64,000 bases of DNA from Perca fluviatilis (Eukaryota; Chordata; Actinopteri; Perciformes; Percidae). Below are positions 1 through 14,800 of this stretch, one piece after another. The stretch covers positions 19,415,437 to 19,479,436 of the forward strand of contig NC_053118.1 of assembly GCF_010015445.1 (NCBI RefSeq). The letters run 5' to 3'. Within the stretch, counting starts at the first letter, position 1; each line of letters begins with the position of its first letter. The notes under the pieces were generated by a model. It saw only the letters and a list, made by a program, of their open reading frames with translations, was not told the DNA's origin and made no database searches. Made by a program: the position numbers and the translations under genes.

Positions 1-2668
1 ACATGCTGCAGAACACCCTGGGATAAATATTTGTATGGTGCCTGATGGGCACGTTTCGTATAAAGAGCCTGGACTGCTTCACTGTGTGACAAAAACAAAT
101 CACTGTGCCAGAGGTAGATCGTAAAAAGCAGTTTAATAAACCTTTAGCTCTTCGGGTGAGCACTTTCCTTCCTTTACTGACTCTGATGCTTAGATTTCCG
201 CCTGGTTCACGCAGAACCATATGTATGTGGCAGCTAATGACTATGATTAGGGAAGCCTGGATTAGGTCTTGCTGTGGTTTATGACACATGCAATGCAACA
301 TACACACATACACAAAGATTGAAAGCTATCCCTGTGATTTGACATTTGGAGAAACTCAAAAAGCAGACAACATAAACAAAGTTCTTAATTAAAACTTAAA
401 ATACATGCTATGGGTTTTCCACATAATAGTTCGACATGACACAGATTACATACATGATTGTAACCAACTCATCACTCATGTTAATGAAGGGGGGGGGGAT
501 AAACAAAATACATTGACAACGTGGATGTGCTAATTTAGCATTCAATATTCATGTAAGTGAGGATACACTAAACAAATTGCATCCAAACAGCACTGGTGAT
601 GTTTGTTACAAGTATGCTTTGACCTAAAGCTACTGTAACACAAGAGTGGTGCTATTAGTTCAAGTTCGTCAGACTTAAACAAAAGGAGCATTTCTAAAGG
701 ATTTCCAGAGATTTTGAAGATCACTGTGATAAAGCCACTCTGATGCCTATGTACATTTTGTGCTGGCTATTTTCCAAAGCTGATTAATTGTAACAGCTTT
801 TTTTTTTCATTGCATAACATCTTTTATTATTAAAAAGCAAAAGAGTATGGCCGACAAAAAAAGAATCACTAACAATGAGGGGGCTTCTCTTTGGGGGCCA
901 TTTTGGCCTTTATAAACTGACAGCAGGGGAATGCTCAATCCCTTAATACAGAGCAAGTGCACAGTGTAAAGAATACCGTGCCATTTGTCTTTGGAAGACT
1001 AAGGAATTATCTCCTGTGTGGAGCGGGAAAATCACCCAGTAATTCTGCACTCAGGGGCTGCGAGGTAAGCCCTCTAGTCAGATAAAATTAGGATCAAATG
1101 TCTGGACAAGTTAACAGTAACAGTGACCACCTCGCCTAGAGGAAATAAATCAGCTAGCCACGTGGGCAGTCACTGAGGGAGACTAGAGGAGGGCAACAGG
1201 TGGCTGTCAACTTAGAGAGAAAGAGGGTCATCATCCACTTAGAGAAAAGCAGCACGTCTGTCTGCCACTCCCCAGGCTCCCCAGGCTAAGCTAAGCCAAG
1301 CACCAGCAGGAGGAGAGAATAAGGTGAAGCCAGTTCAGAGTAGTGTCGAAAAGGTTCAGCCATGTTCAGCACGTTACCTGTAAATCAGGCAAAGACTGGA
1401 AATGTCTTTTAGCTATCCATTGTTATAAAACCAGGGAGCATCTCTCCACAATTATCAAAGTTTGAAAAGACAGCATATTAAATATATGATACGTTTACTG
1501 TATCAGTTACATCATTATAGTGGCAAGAGCATCAAAGAGAAATCCTCTTTATAATCAACATGTGCAAGCTAGACCTGATCAAGAACAAGCTAAAGCTGTC
1601 TTTCTCATTTCTCTTGTGTGTCTCACCAATAGTTTAATGAGCTATCAAACATGACAGAACGATCTCAGTAAAAGATCAGCCGGAGTTTCCAAACCTTTCT
1701 ATTGCACGTCACGCATCAGCAGGTCGAATAAATAATCAGAGAGGACTATCAGAGATAGTTCTCAGATTATAGTGACTTCATTCAAATGAGAAATGTCTGG
1801 TCCTTTGGTTTACTTCTACTGCAATAGTGAGATACGGCCAATTTTAAAATCTGACAATTTACAGCCTAATAGCTTTTCCAGGCAGTGGGTTATTTTTACA
1901 CTTGAAGCCTGTGGAGGAGGCACTGTGTGTGTTTGTGTAAGAATGTGTGCTCCTCCACGTTCTGCTACTGACAACCATAGCGTTATTTTCTAACAAACCC
2001 TACAAGTCACGGGAAAATAACTTTACAAGGGCTTATGTATTAAGTTCTTAAATTATACATACATTAAACAAAGTGGCAAAACAATTATCACCTATTTATC
2101 AGTTAGGCTGCATGTAAGAAAGATGTGGGAAATGGAACTTCAGCCAAAATTTGACAGAGTACTGTACATTGTAGTTAAAAAAATCTTAGGCAGTTAGCAT
2201 CCTTAGTTTAATAAAAACCCCATCTCTGATAAGCACGTTGTGTGTGTGTATGTGTTCACACGCATGCCACACGCATGCATGTCTGCATATGTTTTCACTC
2301 AGCTCTTTGTGCCGGTTCCCTCACATTACTCAAAGACACCAGGAGATTGAATAAAACAAAGTGACAGAACACAGTAAGTCCAAAAACTATATTATTACTA
2401 AATATTTACAGGCTATGCTCCGTGCCAGTGGTCTATTTCTTAGTGTGTTATTAAAAATGCTGTTAATTCTCGCTCAAATTAAGATTCTAGGCTATTTCCC
2501 AAAACTGCCACTGTGCAAGTTAAACAAGGACCTCAATACAGTAATCCACTGGTAATAGAGGTAATTAAAGCTCATACCTCACTGGTGATATAGACCGAGA
2601 CAGACAAATTGGCAATCATAAAGTGAGATGTGACAAATGTACAGTTTGGATTACAGTGAATTACTCAC
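1..2668 (-). other. fhod3 intron 3 (partial), no gene seen
   Basis: AT-rich non-coding sequence downstream of fhod3 exon 3. I looked on the minus strand for the next exon, expected to start with the EKLYNSSGR-type sequence, and did not find it. There are short homopolymers and weak alternating purine-pyrimidine tracts, but no recognisable element. Confidence 0.6.
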
Positions 2669-2864
2669 CAATGCAGGCATGAACTCTGACGGACAGCTGT
2701 GTTCGAAGAATAACGCTGTGTTTCTTGCCTCTTCTGATAAGAAAAAAGAAAAATGGAGAGAAAGAGAAATGTTACTGGACATTAAGCCATGTATGAGTAT
2801 TTAAATATGCTTGTGTGCGTGCATGCGTGCGTGTGTGCGTGTATGTGTGCTTGAGTGTGTGTAT

Positions 2865-2897
<33 letters not shown>

Positions 2898-5800
2898 GGG
2901 GGGGGTACACATGCAACTGTATCAAGATATAGAAGCCGAATGTCTCTCTGAATCTGAGGCAGCCATCAAAATGCCAGAGGCAGGCAAGTGCTGACAAGAA
3001 TATATATCTGAATAGCTACTGTGCAAAGGCGCAAAATTATGACAAATTATACCGTTCAGTCCTATTCAAACCGTTCTATATTTGCAGATTGAACACATGA
3101 GGGAACAGGTCGCGGAACACAACAGGGGAAAGGCCTCCATAGGTGAAGATGAAGGATGGGAGCAACTCCTCCTCCCAGTGTTAATGGAGATATGCCAAGA
3201 CCCCATCACCATCCTGTCGACAACAATGCACCCCAATTCTATTAAATTGTGAAAGTGAATGTGAGAGCAGAGTAGTTTGTAGGATCATTTGGCAACTTAG
3301 AAGTCCACACTCTAATTTCTTTACAAAGTTTGATACACAATTTGCCTTTTTAAAGGATAAGGCTGCCATTAGTCTATGTTTATCTTAGTGGAGACAAATC
3401 CCATGAAAAGATCAAAACCAAAAATGCGTTAGTCCATCTCTCAACGTTTTCTTACTTCCCTACCCTGTCTGTGGCAGCCAGCCTCAAGCTCAATTGATAC
3501 AACTAAAGATGCAAATCTTTAAAAATTAGTCACAGATATTTATTTATTTTAAAAAAAGCTCACACATTTGCTTAAACAGTTGGGCAATGTGGTTTTAACC
3601 AATGTTACTCTGACAGGATTAAACAGTTAATTACTGGTGACAGCCGTGGATTATAATATTTGCAGCGTTAGTGGGTATTTATGTCAGTGGGACAGTCTAT
3701 GTGGGATTGACTCAAAATGAACTATACTACTCAAATTCATTGTAATATAGGACCGAGTCGTTTTTTTTTTTTTTGGACAATAATGACAGAAATAACATAT
3801 ATCAGGCTCACACTGCAAGTTCAATACTTGACTGTGGGATTGTTGAAAATAAGAAAAAATACAGAATATGATCAGCCTTATACTTTAGGTGTTTTTCAGT
3901 CAGTCATAATTAAACATGTCTGCCTGTTTGCATCCCACATGTGAACAAACCTATAACAACATAAGAAGAAGATAATGACACAGATCTAGTTTTAGTGTTG
4001 TCTCAATTCATTTGACAGAGAAAGGACTTCAATCAAGAGGATTTCACTCTCGTGTTTTGAATTCTGGTGGTTGGGGCCACCCTTTTGTTTACATTTTGGA
4101 TCACATAGTGTGCCTTTAACCTCCCTCCTAGCTAAAGAAGCCTCAAACAAACCCAGTAGACACAACTGTGGACAAGAGCATAGCAGGTAGAGTTGCGCGA
4201 CAACCCCCCTTCTAATTCGGCTCTCTGACAAATAGGCTTTTATCCTGCATGCACAAAGGCTGTGTGATTGTTCAGGCTGGCTCAGTGCCAGCAACAGACT
4301 GTTACTCTTAGTGACAATCAGGCAGCCGTGGGTCTGACACAGAGGGTAAAGCCTATCAGCACAGAAGGCAGATCATACTGCTGCCTCACCATAAACAAGC
4401 AGCATAACTGCACAACTGCTCCAGACAGATATCTTTCCTGCCCCGACCAGTCAGTGGGAGACTGTACTGACATGCACACCAGCAGATTAGGGGAAATCTG
4501 TATATGCTATCTATTTATCAAATATAATATCCACCAACAAGCGGAGGTGACACAGGAGCAACATCTGTCAACATGGACCTTCGCTGGTGAGATGAGACGG
4601 CAAACAAGAACTTAATCCTCTGTGATGCTGTTGAGGCAAATGGGTAACCAGAGCCATTTTGTCACGAAAGTCTGCTTTGTCTCTGCTTGGCTGCAACAGT
4701 ATCCCTGTGCTTAACCAAGACCTGAGGCTACATAGGCCAACATGCACATTATCAAATTAAACAAATGTGCATGGAATATATAAGTGAGGTTTTCAGAACC
4801 CCTAACCAATTAAACATGAAATTTAAACACTCCCACAGACAGTGCTGCAGGCCTGTAAAGGGTGGAGCCCAAAGTTACAGAAAAATGATAACTATAAAGA
4901 GCCAGATTACAAATTGGCTACATGTTGGGATATAATACCCACTGGATTCCCTAGTCCTCTTTTGGACTTGTGTGTATTCCTCTTTGCCAGAATGTTCTGG
5001 TTTCTTCCAGTGGTGGTACTGTATAATCAACTTAAGCCAAGCTCCTATTAAATCTGATTCATCATGCTTCTGAAATACCTTTGTTGCTACCATTTGAATA
5101 ACCATGACTATTCTTAATAATATCATAAAAAGAATAAACTTGACCATTACCCAAAACAATTACTTCTTACTTACGTCTTACCTCCCGACCATTACCCAAA
5201 GCAATTGGTCTTTTTACTTAAAATCATAAATGTGTTATTCATCATTCTCACTTTGCCTATCAAATGTTGCAAACAGGAATGCAGCTGTGAGAATGCAACA
5301 ACTTTCCTGCCAATTCTATACCCCACATTATTTTCTTCTCTATTTGTCTCCATTCTCCCATCCCTGCTCTGTTGTACAGCACCCTCATAAAGCTCTGTCT
5401 TAATCCTAATATCCATAGCAGCAGCAACTGGACCAGTGGATACCTGCCAGTCCATTCTCTCTGGCTTTATCTAAGGGAGCATTACTGGCACTGTTTATAA
5501 AACAACACAAAATGTGTACCCACAGAAGGTGTACACACATACTTGGAATACAGTAAAGCCAGTTCCTCTCCTCGAAGACCAATTAATGCCAGACAAGAAG
5601 GCCCCACGGAGATTTACTGACTCAGCACTTTCTTGGTGAACACCCCTGCTTGAGAGACTCCTGCATCAGTGTCTACAGAGGGACCCACAGAGCCTGAGTG
5701 AGCCATGGGGGTTAAGGAGGCTGAAGAATCAGGCAGAGAGACAGGGCTCATTTCCATCAGAGGAGGCCGCTTTACTAACCATTGACCAAGTCTCACACAC

Positions 5801-8800
5801 TCAAGACACACAACCACATACACTGAACAATCACCAAGCTGTTCTATTCTGTCAATAATACCCGTTAACTGCTCTGCAAACGCAGAAGGGGCAACTGGTG
5901 TTTCATTTCCCTCCTTGAAGTTTAAGCTGTACTGTGTGTTTGACAATTCCTCTGTTTTTTTTTTCTCCTCAAATGAAATCTTGTGTACTGTGAGCGTCTA
6001 CTAAACAATGTCCAAGTGGGTCAGAAAAAAATGAAAATACTGAAAGCGGAGCTGTCCTAAGAGAGATGAGAGGAGATGATCAGAAACTCTGAATAGTTGA
6101 GGCAGGAACATTTGGATTTTAATATGCTCGACTTCTAACTGGTTGTCGAACGCATCAAGAACACTCAATAAAGCCAAGAAAGGCATATTTAGCACAACAC
6201 TGTTGTCTTTCAGATGTGCTTAATATGAACCAGGGCAGTAAAATGCTAAAAAGTGTCTTCTTATGTGCTGCATCAGCTACACATTTCACACGCTGAATCA
6301 ATTATGCCAACAATAACAACGCTTCATGTCATTTTCTTAAGACAAGCTAGGGAATATGTCATTGAGGACTTACAACTTTATTAATCATCTGCCATTTAAT
6401 GTTACATATTTGAGCAAAAACAATGTCAAGCCCAACGCATAACTCAACACATGAGTTCAATGCAACATTTCTCCTACAACATCAGACCCCTAGAACGCTC
6501 CCCTGAAACACTACAGGATCTCACTCTTCAATCCATGTAATCCACAAAAATATTCAAGGGCTATAAATGTCTGTAAACACATATCAGGCCATCTGATCCT
6601 AACTTTGTCCCATAGCCTACTCCATCTTGGCTCAGGACTACAAATACAGGAAATTGTGTGTCAATCAATCCATTACAGCTAGAAAACTAAATTACACAGT
6701 GACTACCTTAAACTGTGCAGATCTGTCTGAGGAGCACATGTCTGGGCTATATGATCAGTTTATAACTGAGTGAGACTGCATCAGAGATGCGACAGGGGAT
6801 TTATGAGTCACAATCGCCTATAGCTGAGCTTCAAACACGGTGTGGAAGTGATTATGGCCCTTAAGCTCCCGTGACATGGATATCTCCTGGCATTGCAGCG
6901 CTCTGTCAGAAGATCATACTTTAATCTGTTTGTAAAGACACTAGGTATGACACAGGCGCCTCAGGAATGTAACCTGTCAGTAATATCAATTACAGATGGA
7001 TTTAATGGCCAATGATCTGGAAAGTTAAGGAACTCAGGCAGTATGTACTATTCTCTTTCCAAAGGTGGGTTGCTAGGCTTAAAGCAAAAAAAACATTAAA
7101 GCACCATTTTGCTTGTTAACTGGAGTTAATGCAACTGTGTTTTTTTGACATCAACTTGTACATTCTTTTCTGTAGGTTAAATGTTTTGGAGTTGGAGACT
7201 GCTGTTGACAGATCTGCAGTAATAGGAGGGTGAAAACAGAAATGAAATGGAAAAGTAAAGGTGGAATGGCTCATCAGACCATTTATTAGCTTAATAATCA
7301 TCAAATCAACAACACCGCAGCAGTGGGGGATGTAATCCTGGGCACATCAGCACCATAAAAAGCCAGCAAGCAGAACTGCCTTATTTTTTACAAAATACAG
7401 TAATTGGCTAACCACCTTCACCCCCAGCCTCCTCAGACAACACTGTGTGGGTTTAATGACACACATCCATACCAGCCTGTGCCAGCTGGCAAGACCCGGG
7501 CCCTGGCAGGCTCGGTCTTCTACGAGAGAAGAAGCGGACCACTTTAACCTCACAGCTCTCAATAGCCTCCCATAAGCTCCTAACAATTTCAGATGGAACT
7601 GGGAAAGAACGGGACTCTCAACGTCCAATAGAAACACCAAGCCAGAGAGCAGCTTATGAATTCCAAGTTAGACAAATAAACCCATACATGTTTGTGGTTC
7701 AGTCGACCAGGAGCTCTCATGCCAACCTTTGGTTTGTGATCATCTAAAAGTGGGCGGCACATGAATGATATATCAACATACTCCACAGTACATGAAAAAA
7801 CATATGGAGTCAATAAAGTAACTGGCCAAAGAACGTGTATGAAACAGAAACGAAACACAATTTTAAACCTTTTTCTTCGTCATCCAGGTCTAAGAGTTAT
7901 GTTGAAACAAAGCCCCATTTAACTCCATATTACAGGGAAACAATGCAGCTAAATTAGAAGCTGAGAGTTGTGTGTTGGTGGTTGTACAATTGTGTTTTAG
8001 CAACTTTAATGAGAGCAGTGAGGTAACATTCAATAGAGATGAGGGTGATTACTCATGAGACTCGTCTACACCTCATAATTGGTTTAGATGACATCACTGC
8101 TGCCACTGGGCCAGAGAGGCCAGGTATTTTAAGGGACATGAATGGATGAATGCCATGGAAACTCTGACACATTTAGTCTCTTAAAAAAGGGCACTAACGC
8201 CACCACAAAACTGATAAAATATATCAATGGCCAAAATCAGCATCACACATTATCAAAATTATGATTTTATTTTCTTAGATCTTTCAATAGAACAAATACT
8301 ATAATTGATAAATTACATTTCCTGAGCCAATGAGATTGTTAAGACACTTGGTGACTGATTCACAGAGGAATTAGTGCAGCTAGCTATTAATACTGATATT
8401 AAACTTATTTTTCCTCTAGAATGTCAAAGTGCTGAAAGATTTCTGAAACTGAGAGTCCCTCAGGTGAGGTAAAGCCTGCCTGCTCTTCGACAGACCCAAG
8501 CACCTCCTGAGAGCAGCTTTTGAGCACAGGAGAGCTCAATCAGCTGAGGCCCGGAAAAGGGATTATTTGAATTCATCCTGGAACAAAATAGGTATCATTA
8601 TGATTCAAATCACTGTAATAGAATCACATTAGGCAAAGGAATATAACAAGCAGAATACGTATCCCCATAGCCAAGGAATTAAATAATAATCTTTTCCCTC
8701 TTATCTCAGCTACATTTTTTTGTGTCTCTCTCGAAAAACAGTAATCACTTGTACTGATTATGTCTGACTGTTGAGGCAGAAAAAATATTTGTGTTAAAAA

Positions 8801-11800
8801 AAAAAAAGACAGATTGTTGTAATCAAAACTTCAAGTCGGTTACTCTTGTATAAAGCATATAATAACAATGATAAATGTTGTGTCTGGTAAATAATAGCTA
8901 AATGGAACACAAGACCATGAACAATCTATTCCTGGACAATCAGAGCCTGGCAACTAAACATACAGTATCAACCTGCCAGTGCCAGCCCCTCTTGTGTTTT
9001 CAATCTGAATCTTTTGAAGTGCAAAGAATATATGACCAACTTTAGTGCAGTGATAGAGAATGTTTTTCATTTCAGCACATTGTGTACATGCAATGTTTTG
9101 CTTTTGAAGTTTGGTGCTAGTGAAGGAAAAGCTAAGAGAGAGACAGAGGTTATCGTTATCTTACCCTCCTTCCTCCTGAAATCCCTCCAGTTCATCCCTC
9201 TGCTCTGCCAGGGTCGACTCCAGGTCCAGGTAGCTGCCATTGTGGGACAGCTGAAGGGCACAGTCATCAGGCTGGACAGGAAGAAGACACAGTTAAACCT
9301 TGATTTGTCTTCAACCCTCTAAAGGTCATGTCATGTACACTTTACACATGTAAAGAATGCTAAACATTAAGTAAGTAGTAGATTTAGGAGTTTATTAATG
9401 GCCTGCTGTACCAAATATTGGTACTTTTTGGTACACTAATTCTCAGAATCAGTGTAGGAAAAAAAAACATTTGGGGGGCAACTGTTTAAAAAGTCGGGGC
9501 ATTTAGAAAATGTTGATGGCACTTTAAAAAAATAGTAATTAGTGAATAAAGTTGCTGTTTCTTAATGTGAAATGAATCCAGATCAAAATGCATACAGTAA
9601 TTACCACGATGCTAACTCTAGTAAAAAAAAGCATACTATTGCTATTACCGGTGCAGTTATATGCAACAGCGCTTTTTGTGTTTTAGAGACAAAATATTTA
9701 TATTTATTCAAAATCTTGGGAGCAATTTTTGCCCCTTAATCACATTTTCTAGGGGCATTCTGAGATTTATTGGCGCAGTTTTGCCCTTTGCCTCCCTTCA
9801 TTTCTGACAATGCTCAGAACCCACACATTACTACAGCTAAACATGTAAAAATAAATTGGAGACTCTGTACCTTGTTACAACCATGACCATGTATGGTATC
9901 AAAATTAAGCACAGTCAACCTTTTCAAAGCTGTGAAGGAGAAAATCTATCTACAGAAGTTTAATGTTTTTTTAAATGGCATAGAGCTCTGGAGAGGTTGG
10001 TTTGCAGAAGGATGACTGTGTTGAATGTCTATGTTTCAAGCAAAATATAAGTTCATAACCACATGCATATTAATCACGATGTGGTAAGACTTTTATTCTT
10101 TAAATCACAGCAGCAGTTGCAACAACAAGACTGCTCATGTTAGTTATGGTGGTATTATACAAAACATAACTTTGTTCTTTTTAATAGGTCAATGGGCAAA
10201 TGCATAGTGTATGAGGTTTATGTCTAGTCGGCAGTGGATCATAGAAAGTTATTTTATCAGCTCCTGTCTGCGCTCTACAATGACAGGCATGGCAAGGTTG
10301 GAGAGAAGTCCTACAGATTTGGCAGTCTGGTGCCTCTTATCTGTTGGCTCTCCCTGTCTGATAAGTGATAAACTATCATCACACAAGATGATTTTGCAGA
10401 GGAGGTATGATTTGTCTGGTCTTGAATAGTTGTCAACAGCTGACTGTGGTCAAGGAGATGAGGAATGAGTCTGTGTCTGTTCACTTGTCTGGTTGACCTC
10501 CAAATTGGAGATATTAACCTATTTATATTCAAAGTCTGACGGCTCCACGGGACAGCGGCTCCAGCGGTGAAGCAGAGGACGGGAAAACAAATACCATTAC
10601 TGGAGGGCAAACACATGACTTAAGCGAAGAGAGTGGCACTGCTCTGCTCCATCAACAGCCAGGGTATCTAAACAACCGTATACTGTACAGTCCATAAATA
10701 TACGGAACTCAGTATATTTGTCTTCTCTTGTCAGCCCACATTGAGGGCTTTGTAAACTGGCAAAGGCTATGATGCAAATGACTATTTACACATTCCAAAA
10801 AAGCAGACTGCGAGATTCTTTTCTCTTACAAGAAGAGCAACGCAGGTAAACATACTGTATATGTAACATGTAAAACCATGTGTTTTTTAAATCAGACTGG
10901 TTATTGCAAGGTCTGATGCCGTTCAATTTCCTCCCACATATGACAGTAACTTAATTAAACGTGAAGGAGAAAGGCTGGGAAAGACATTATGGGTCTGATG
11001 GCTTTGATCTGATCAGCCACTCTGTTTGTATTACTGCATTGCAGCACTCAAGGACTGTGTCATATTTGAGAAGTGAAACAAAACATGTGGTTGGTTAGGA
11101 TAACTCTCACTCTTCCTCCAACTCTCTCGCTCCCTCTCTTTGACTCTGAGCTGTCTTGTTTGCTTCCCATGTATGGTAGACCAAAGGATTATTGGTAATA
11201 TAATAGTCATAGAGATTATAGGCCTGAACATCTTCATTTTGAAAGACTAGAGATGAGGCGAAGCACAATGCTGATGCAGTAACCATACACTGAAAACTTT
11301 AGTTTCTCAGTAGATCCTAATTCTACCTAAGGCAAGTGATTAAGCCTTAGTTAGATTGTTGTTGATGTCCTTACAGTACGTAAGAGAGAAAGGGAGACTG
11401 GTAGGCAAACAAACAAAGCTATACTGTACACAGGCAAAGGAGGGAAGCAAGTGCTTCTCCAGATTACAGGACAGATTCTGGACGGACAGGAAATCCAGGC
11501 ATAAGGGCCAAAATTAGGCCCACTATTTTTATGCCTATGGACTGACATGCCTTTAAAAATAATGAGTGTGACAGTAATATTAAAAATGTAGCATGAAGGA
11601 GAAGACACACTAAATCATATAGGCTGACCAGTGGCTGGGGACTAAATAATGTGTTTGACACTGAACCACACAAAGGAAAACTTGTTTGTATTCAGGGATT
11701 AATTAGTTTAGTTTATTCATTCATTCATTTTCACTTGCTTGTGTCACATATTTGGTGTACTGCACCTGCCAGTGATTTCTTGCCATGTAACCATCTGGAA

Positions 11801-14800
11801 CCATTTTCATTTAAAGAAGTCTGAGATTTCTAGTCACTCTTCTTTAGTTTCTCTCTAAGGTGTTCTTGATCACTGCTAATTCTAACTATCACTTCTTCTG
11901 TTTCTTTAAAAAAAAATACTGCAAGCTGAAAAAATATCACTTATAATACTGAGAAGTATAATACTGAAAAGATCAAATATTTTGCAAGTGTAAGAGCTTT
12001 TGTGAATTGGGTACACATACTGTCACATCAATCAGATTTATTATTACAGTATTTTCTTTTTACTCTTTTTGCATGTACCAGTTATTTAAATTATACTTTT
12101 GGTACTTGTGGATTGGATAAAAGGGCAAACAAATGTTGGTTCTCTTTCAGTTTTACGCTCTGTATCACAACCTGAAATAGACAAAACATTGGGCTGAATT
12201 TGCAGCCGTAGCCAGTAATTAGCTGTGGAACCAAGAAATGCGATTTCCCCCACAAGGTTTTGACTCGCAGACCAAAAGCGGAAAAGCCAAAGTGAACAAT
12301 GCAAGTCTGCCATTTATCAGTCCCCATCTGTACATCCTTCTACTCATCCATGTATTCACATATCCATCCTCCAACTGGTGTCACTTTAGAATTCCATTAT
12401 ATAATCGACCTGGATTACTGATAACAAGTGTTGCTATGTATAACCGCGCCAGGTTGATGCACATAAATGGCCCTTAATCCAGGAACAGTACTACCAGATT
12501 ATCAGTAGCAGTGACTTCCTTAGCTGTCCCCCGCCCAGGCCTTGAACCCACGGTGGCCTGTGATGGCCAAGTCCAGAAAAGTTACCACAAGTGCTCTGCT
12601 CTCACACTGAGGTCTGGCCTCTCCCTTCAACCACCATACTGTGGTCCACTGACCAGGGAGGCAGTTAAAGCAGAAAGAGCTAAAAATAAAACATGCAATT
12701 TCCAATTTAAAACTGCTATCTCACTCCAAATGTCTTTGGAATGAGATAACATATATTGTGTGGAAGTTGCACATTTGAAACTCAATAGCCTAACGTTGTA
12801 TTTTACATAGTTTTACAGTTTGTGCAAATGCTAACCCGGTATTAGCCAACCTTACACATCTATGTCTGTAAACTACACCATACTCTAAATCAAACGAGAG
12901 GAATTACAGTAAGCCACTCTAAAAGCTTAGTTTGTTTGATAAAGGTAAGGATGATATTTGTGGTCTTTCTCCAAAGGCAAGTGATTTATAACTCATTAAG
13001 ACACACTCGATGCATGAAACAGAAACCACAACAGCAATCTTACATTTCTGTCAAGCATGCAAGGATGAGTCTGTCCACGGATGCTGCATTCTTCTGAAAG
13101 GAGCCCTCTGCTGAGACAACCCTCCAAAAATGCAGAGACCAGCAAAACCTCAACTCTGCATAACAATGTGTAAAAGAATTCAAAGGAGCTCTGACAGGCA
13201 TGAAGGAGGAACTGTATTTTACAGCATTTAACATAACTTCTCATTATGGGACTCTGTAATTTCTTAGGGGGAAAAAACGGACCAAAAATTGAAATTGGTA
13301 AAGTGAGAGTCCATTCTCCAAGACATAGCCACATTTTCCCTCCCTTGAATACTGCTTTGCAATCCGATGCCAGGCCTCAAGGCCACCAAGCCGCAAACTA
13401 CAAAACATTGATCTATTGATTTACAATGACATTACCAGCATATTTGGAGTAACTCCAGCAAATTCTGAACAGCCCCCACCTCCCCATTTGTCATTTGACA
13501 CGGATAATGCATTATTCATGTAGAATAAAAAGGCTGAGTCAGGTAATGACTAGTCATACTTTCCATCTACAGAAGCAACAGAAAAGCTTGCTTATAAATG
13601 AGATGCTACAGCTATAAATGGTAAGGATGAATATTGGTTTCTTTATCACAAACACCCGATTACAAGTGTGACATTTCCATTATAACTCTTACATACTGCA
13701 TTATAATGCATGGTGGCATGGCATTTTCCAAAAGGCCACAGGGTGAAAAACTGACAAAGTGCATCTGCTGTCCTGACAAAGCTGTCGTAGCTACACAACA
13801 AGCATTTACAGTTTGAATCCTTGTTGTTGTAAAATATAATCCTTGGTCATAACGGCTTTTGATGTTTGAACCTCAAACAGTTACTGGTAATTGATGTTTG
13901 ACTTTGTACAGCATCATAGCCACAGTGCCACCTCATGTACAAAACCAATACAACACACACAAACACACAAACACACACACATAAACAACAACTGCACACA
14001 CATATACAGATCACCCCTCTTGAGACTGCAGACTGAAACTGACAGGAACAGCCCAGAGACAGCATATGCTTGCTGTTTTGACTCCCTCGGCACCATGTGT
14101 TAGCAGCGTGCTATTTATACCAGATTGACCTGCTACATTGAGACGGAGCTCAAAGACAACAGACTTGCTGCCAAAGGCTTTTACAGGGTCGCACCAGAGT
14201 CACTTCTTCAAACTTTTGAGGGTGTGAGTCAGAGAGCTGTGGTGACAGTCTTGTCAATCACCTGATCACCTTTTTTATGAAAAGCACAAGGGCTGCTCCT
14301 TCAAGTTACTGCTTACCACAAATGCCCATATCTCACTAACCAGGCACTGCAGAGCCTACCACGGGTACTCCCTCTCTGTCTAGTTTGCGGTCCAGCTGGC
14401 CTACTGCTAAACTGAGACCAGTCGACTGTGCAAAGTACATCAGCTCTTTGTTTGTGTTTTTAATTCTGCCCGCTTCCCTCTCCTCTCTCAAACAGTGGAA
14501 AGCATTCCCATCCCATCCTGCTGGTCAGACTGAGTGGGCTGCAGAATGAGAGCCAGGCTTGTGGTGATCCACAGCATCCTGAGGCTTCCGTGACTTATCT
14601 TACCAGCTCTACTCAAACAAGATGGAGTACCATTGATCTGACAGAATGAAGGAAGACCCTAATTAACTTTCTATTTACACGACTTCCCAGATGGACTAAG
14701 ATGAATACTCAATAAAAGACTCAACCTCAGATGCTATGGCCCCTTTGCTTTGTTTAAATGTGAAGGTCGGTAGATGAGGCCTTTAGAAAATGTGTTTGGA

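Noticed and set aside
4268..4615. 115-codon open frame on the plus strand
   Set aside because: Overlaps an opposite-strand open frame of equal quality; no recognisable motif or start context.
5614..5946. 110-codon open frame on the minus strand inside fhod3 intron 2
   Set aside because: No resemblance to a known family, no splice sites joining it to fhod3 and low-complexity Ser/Pro/Val content; expected by chance.
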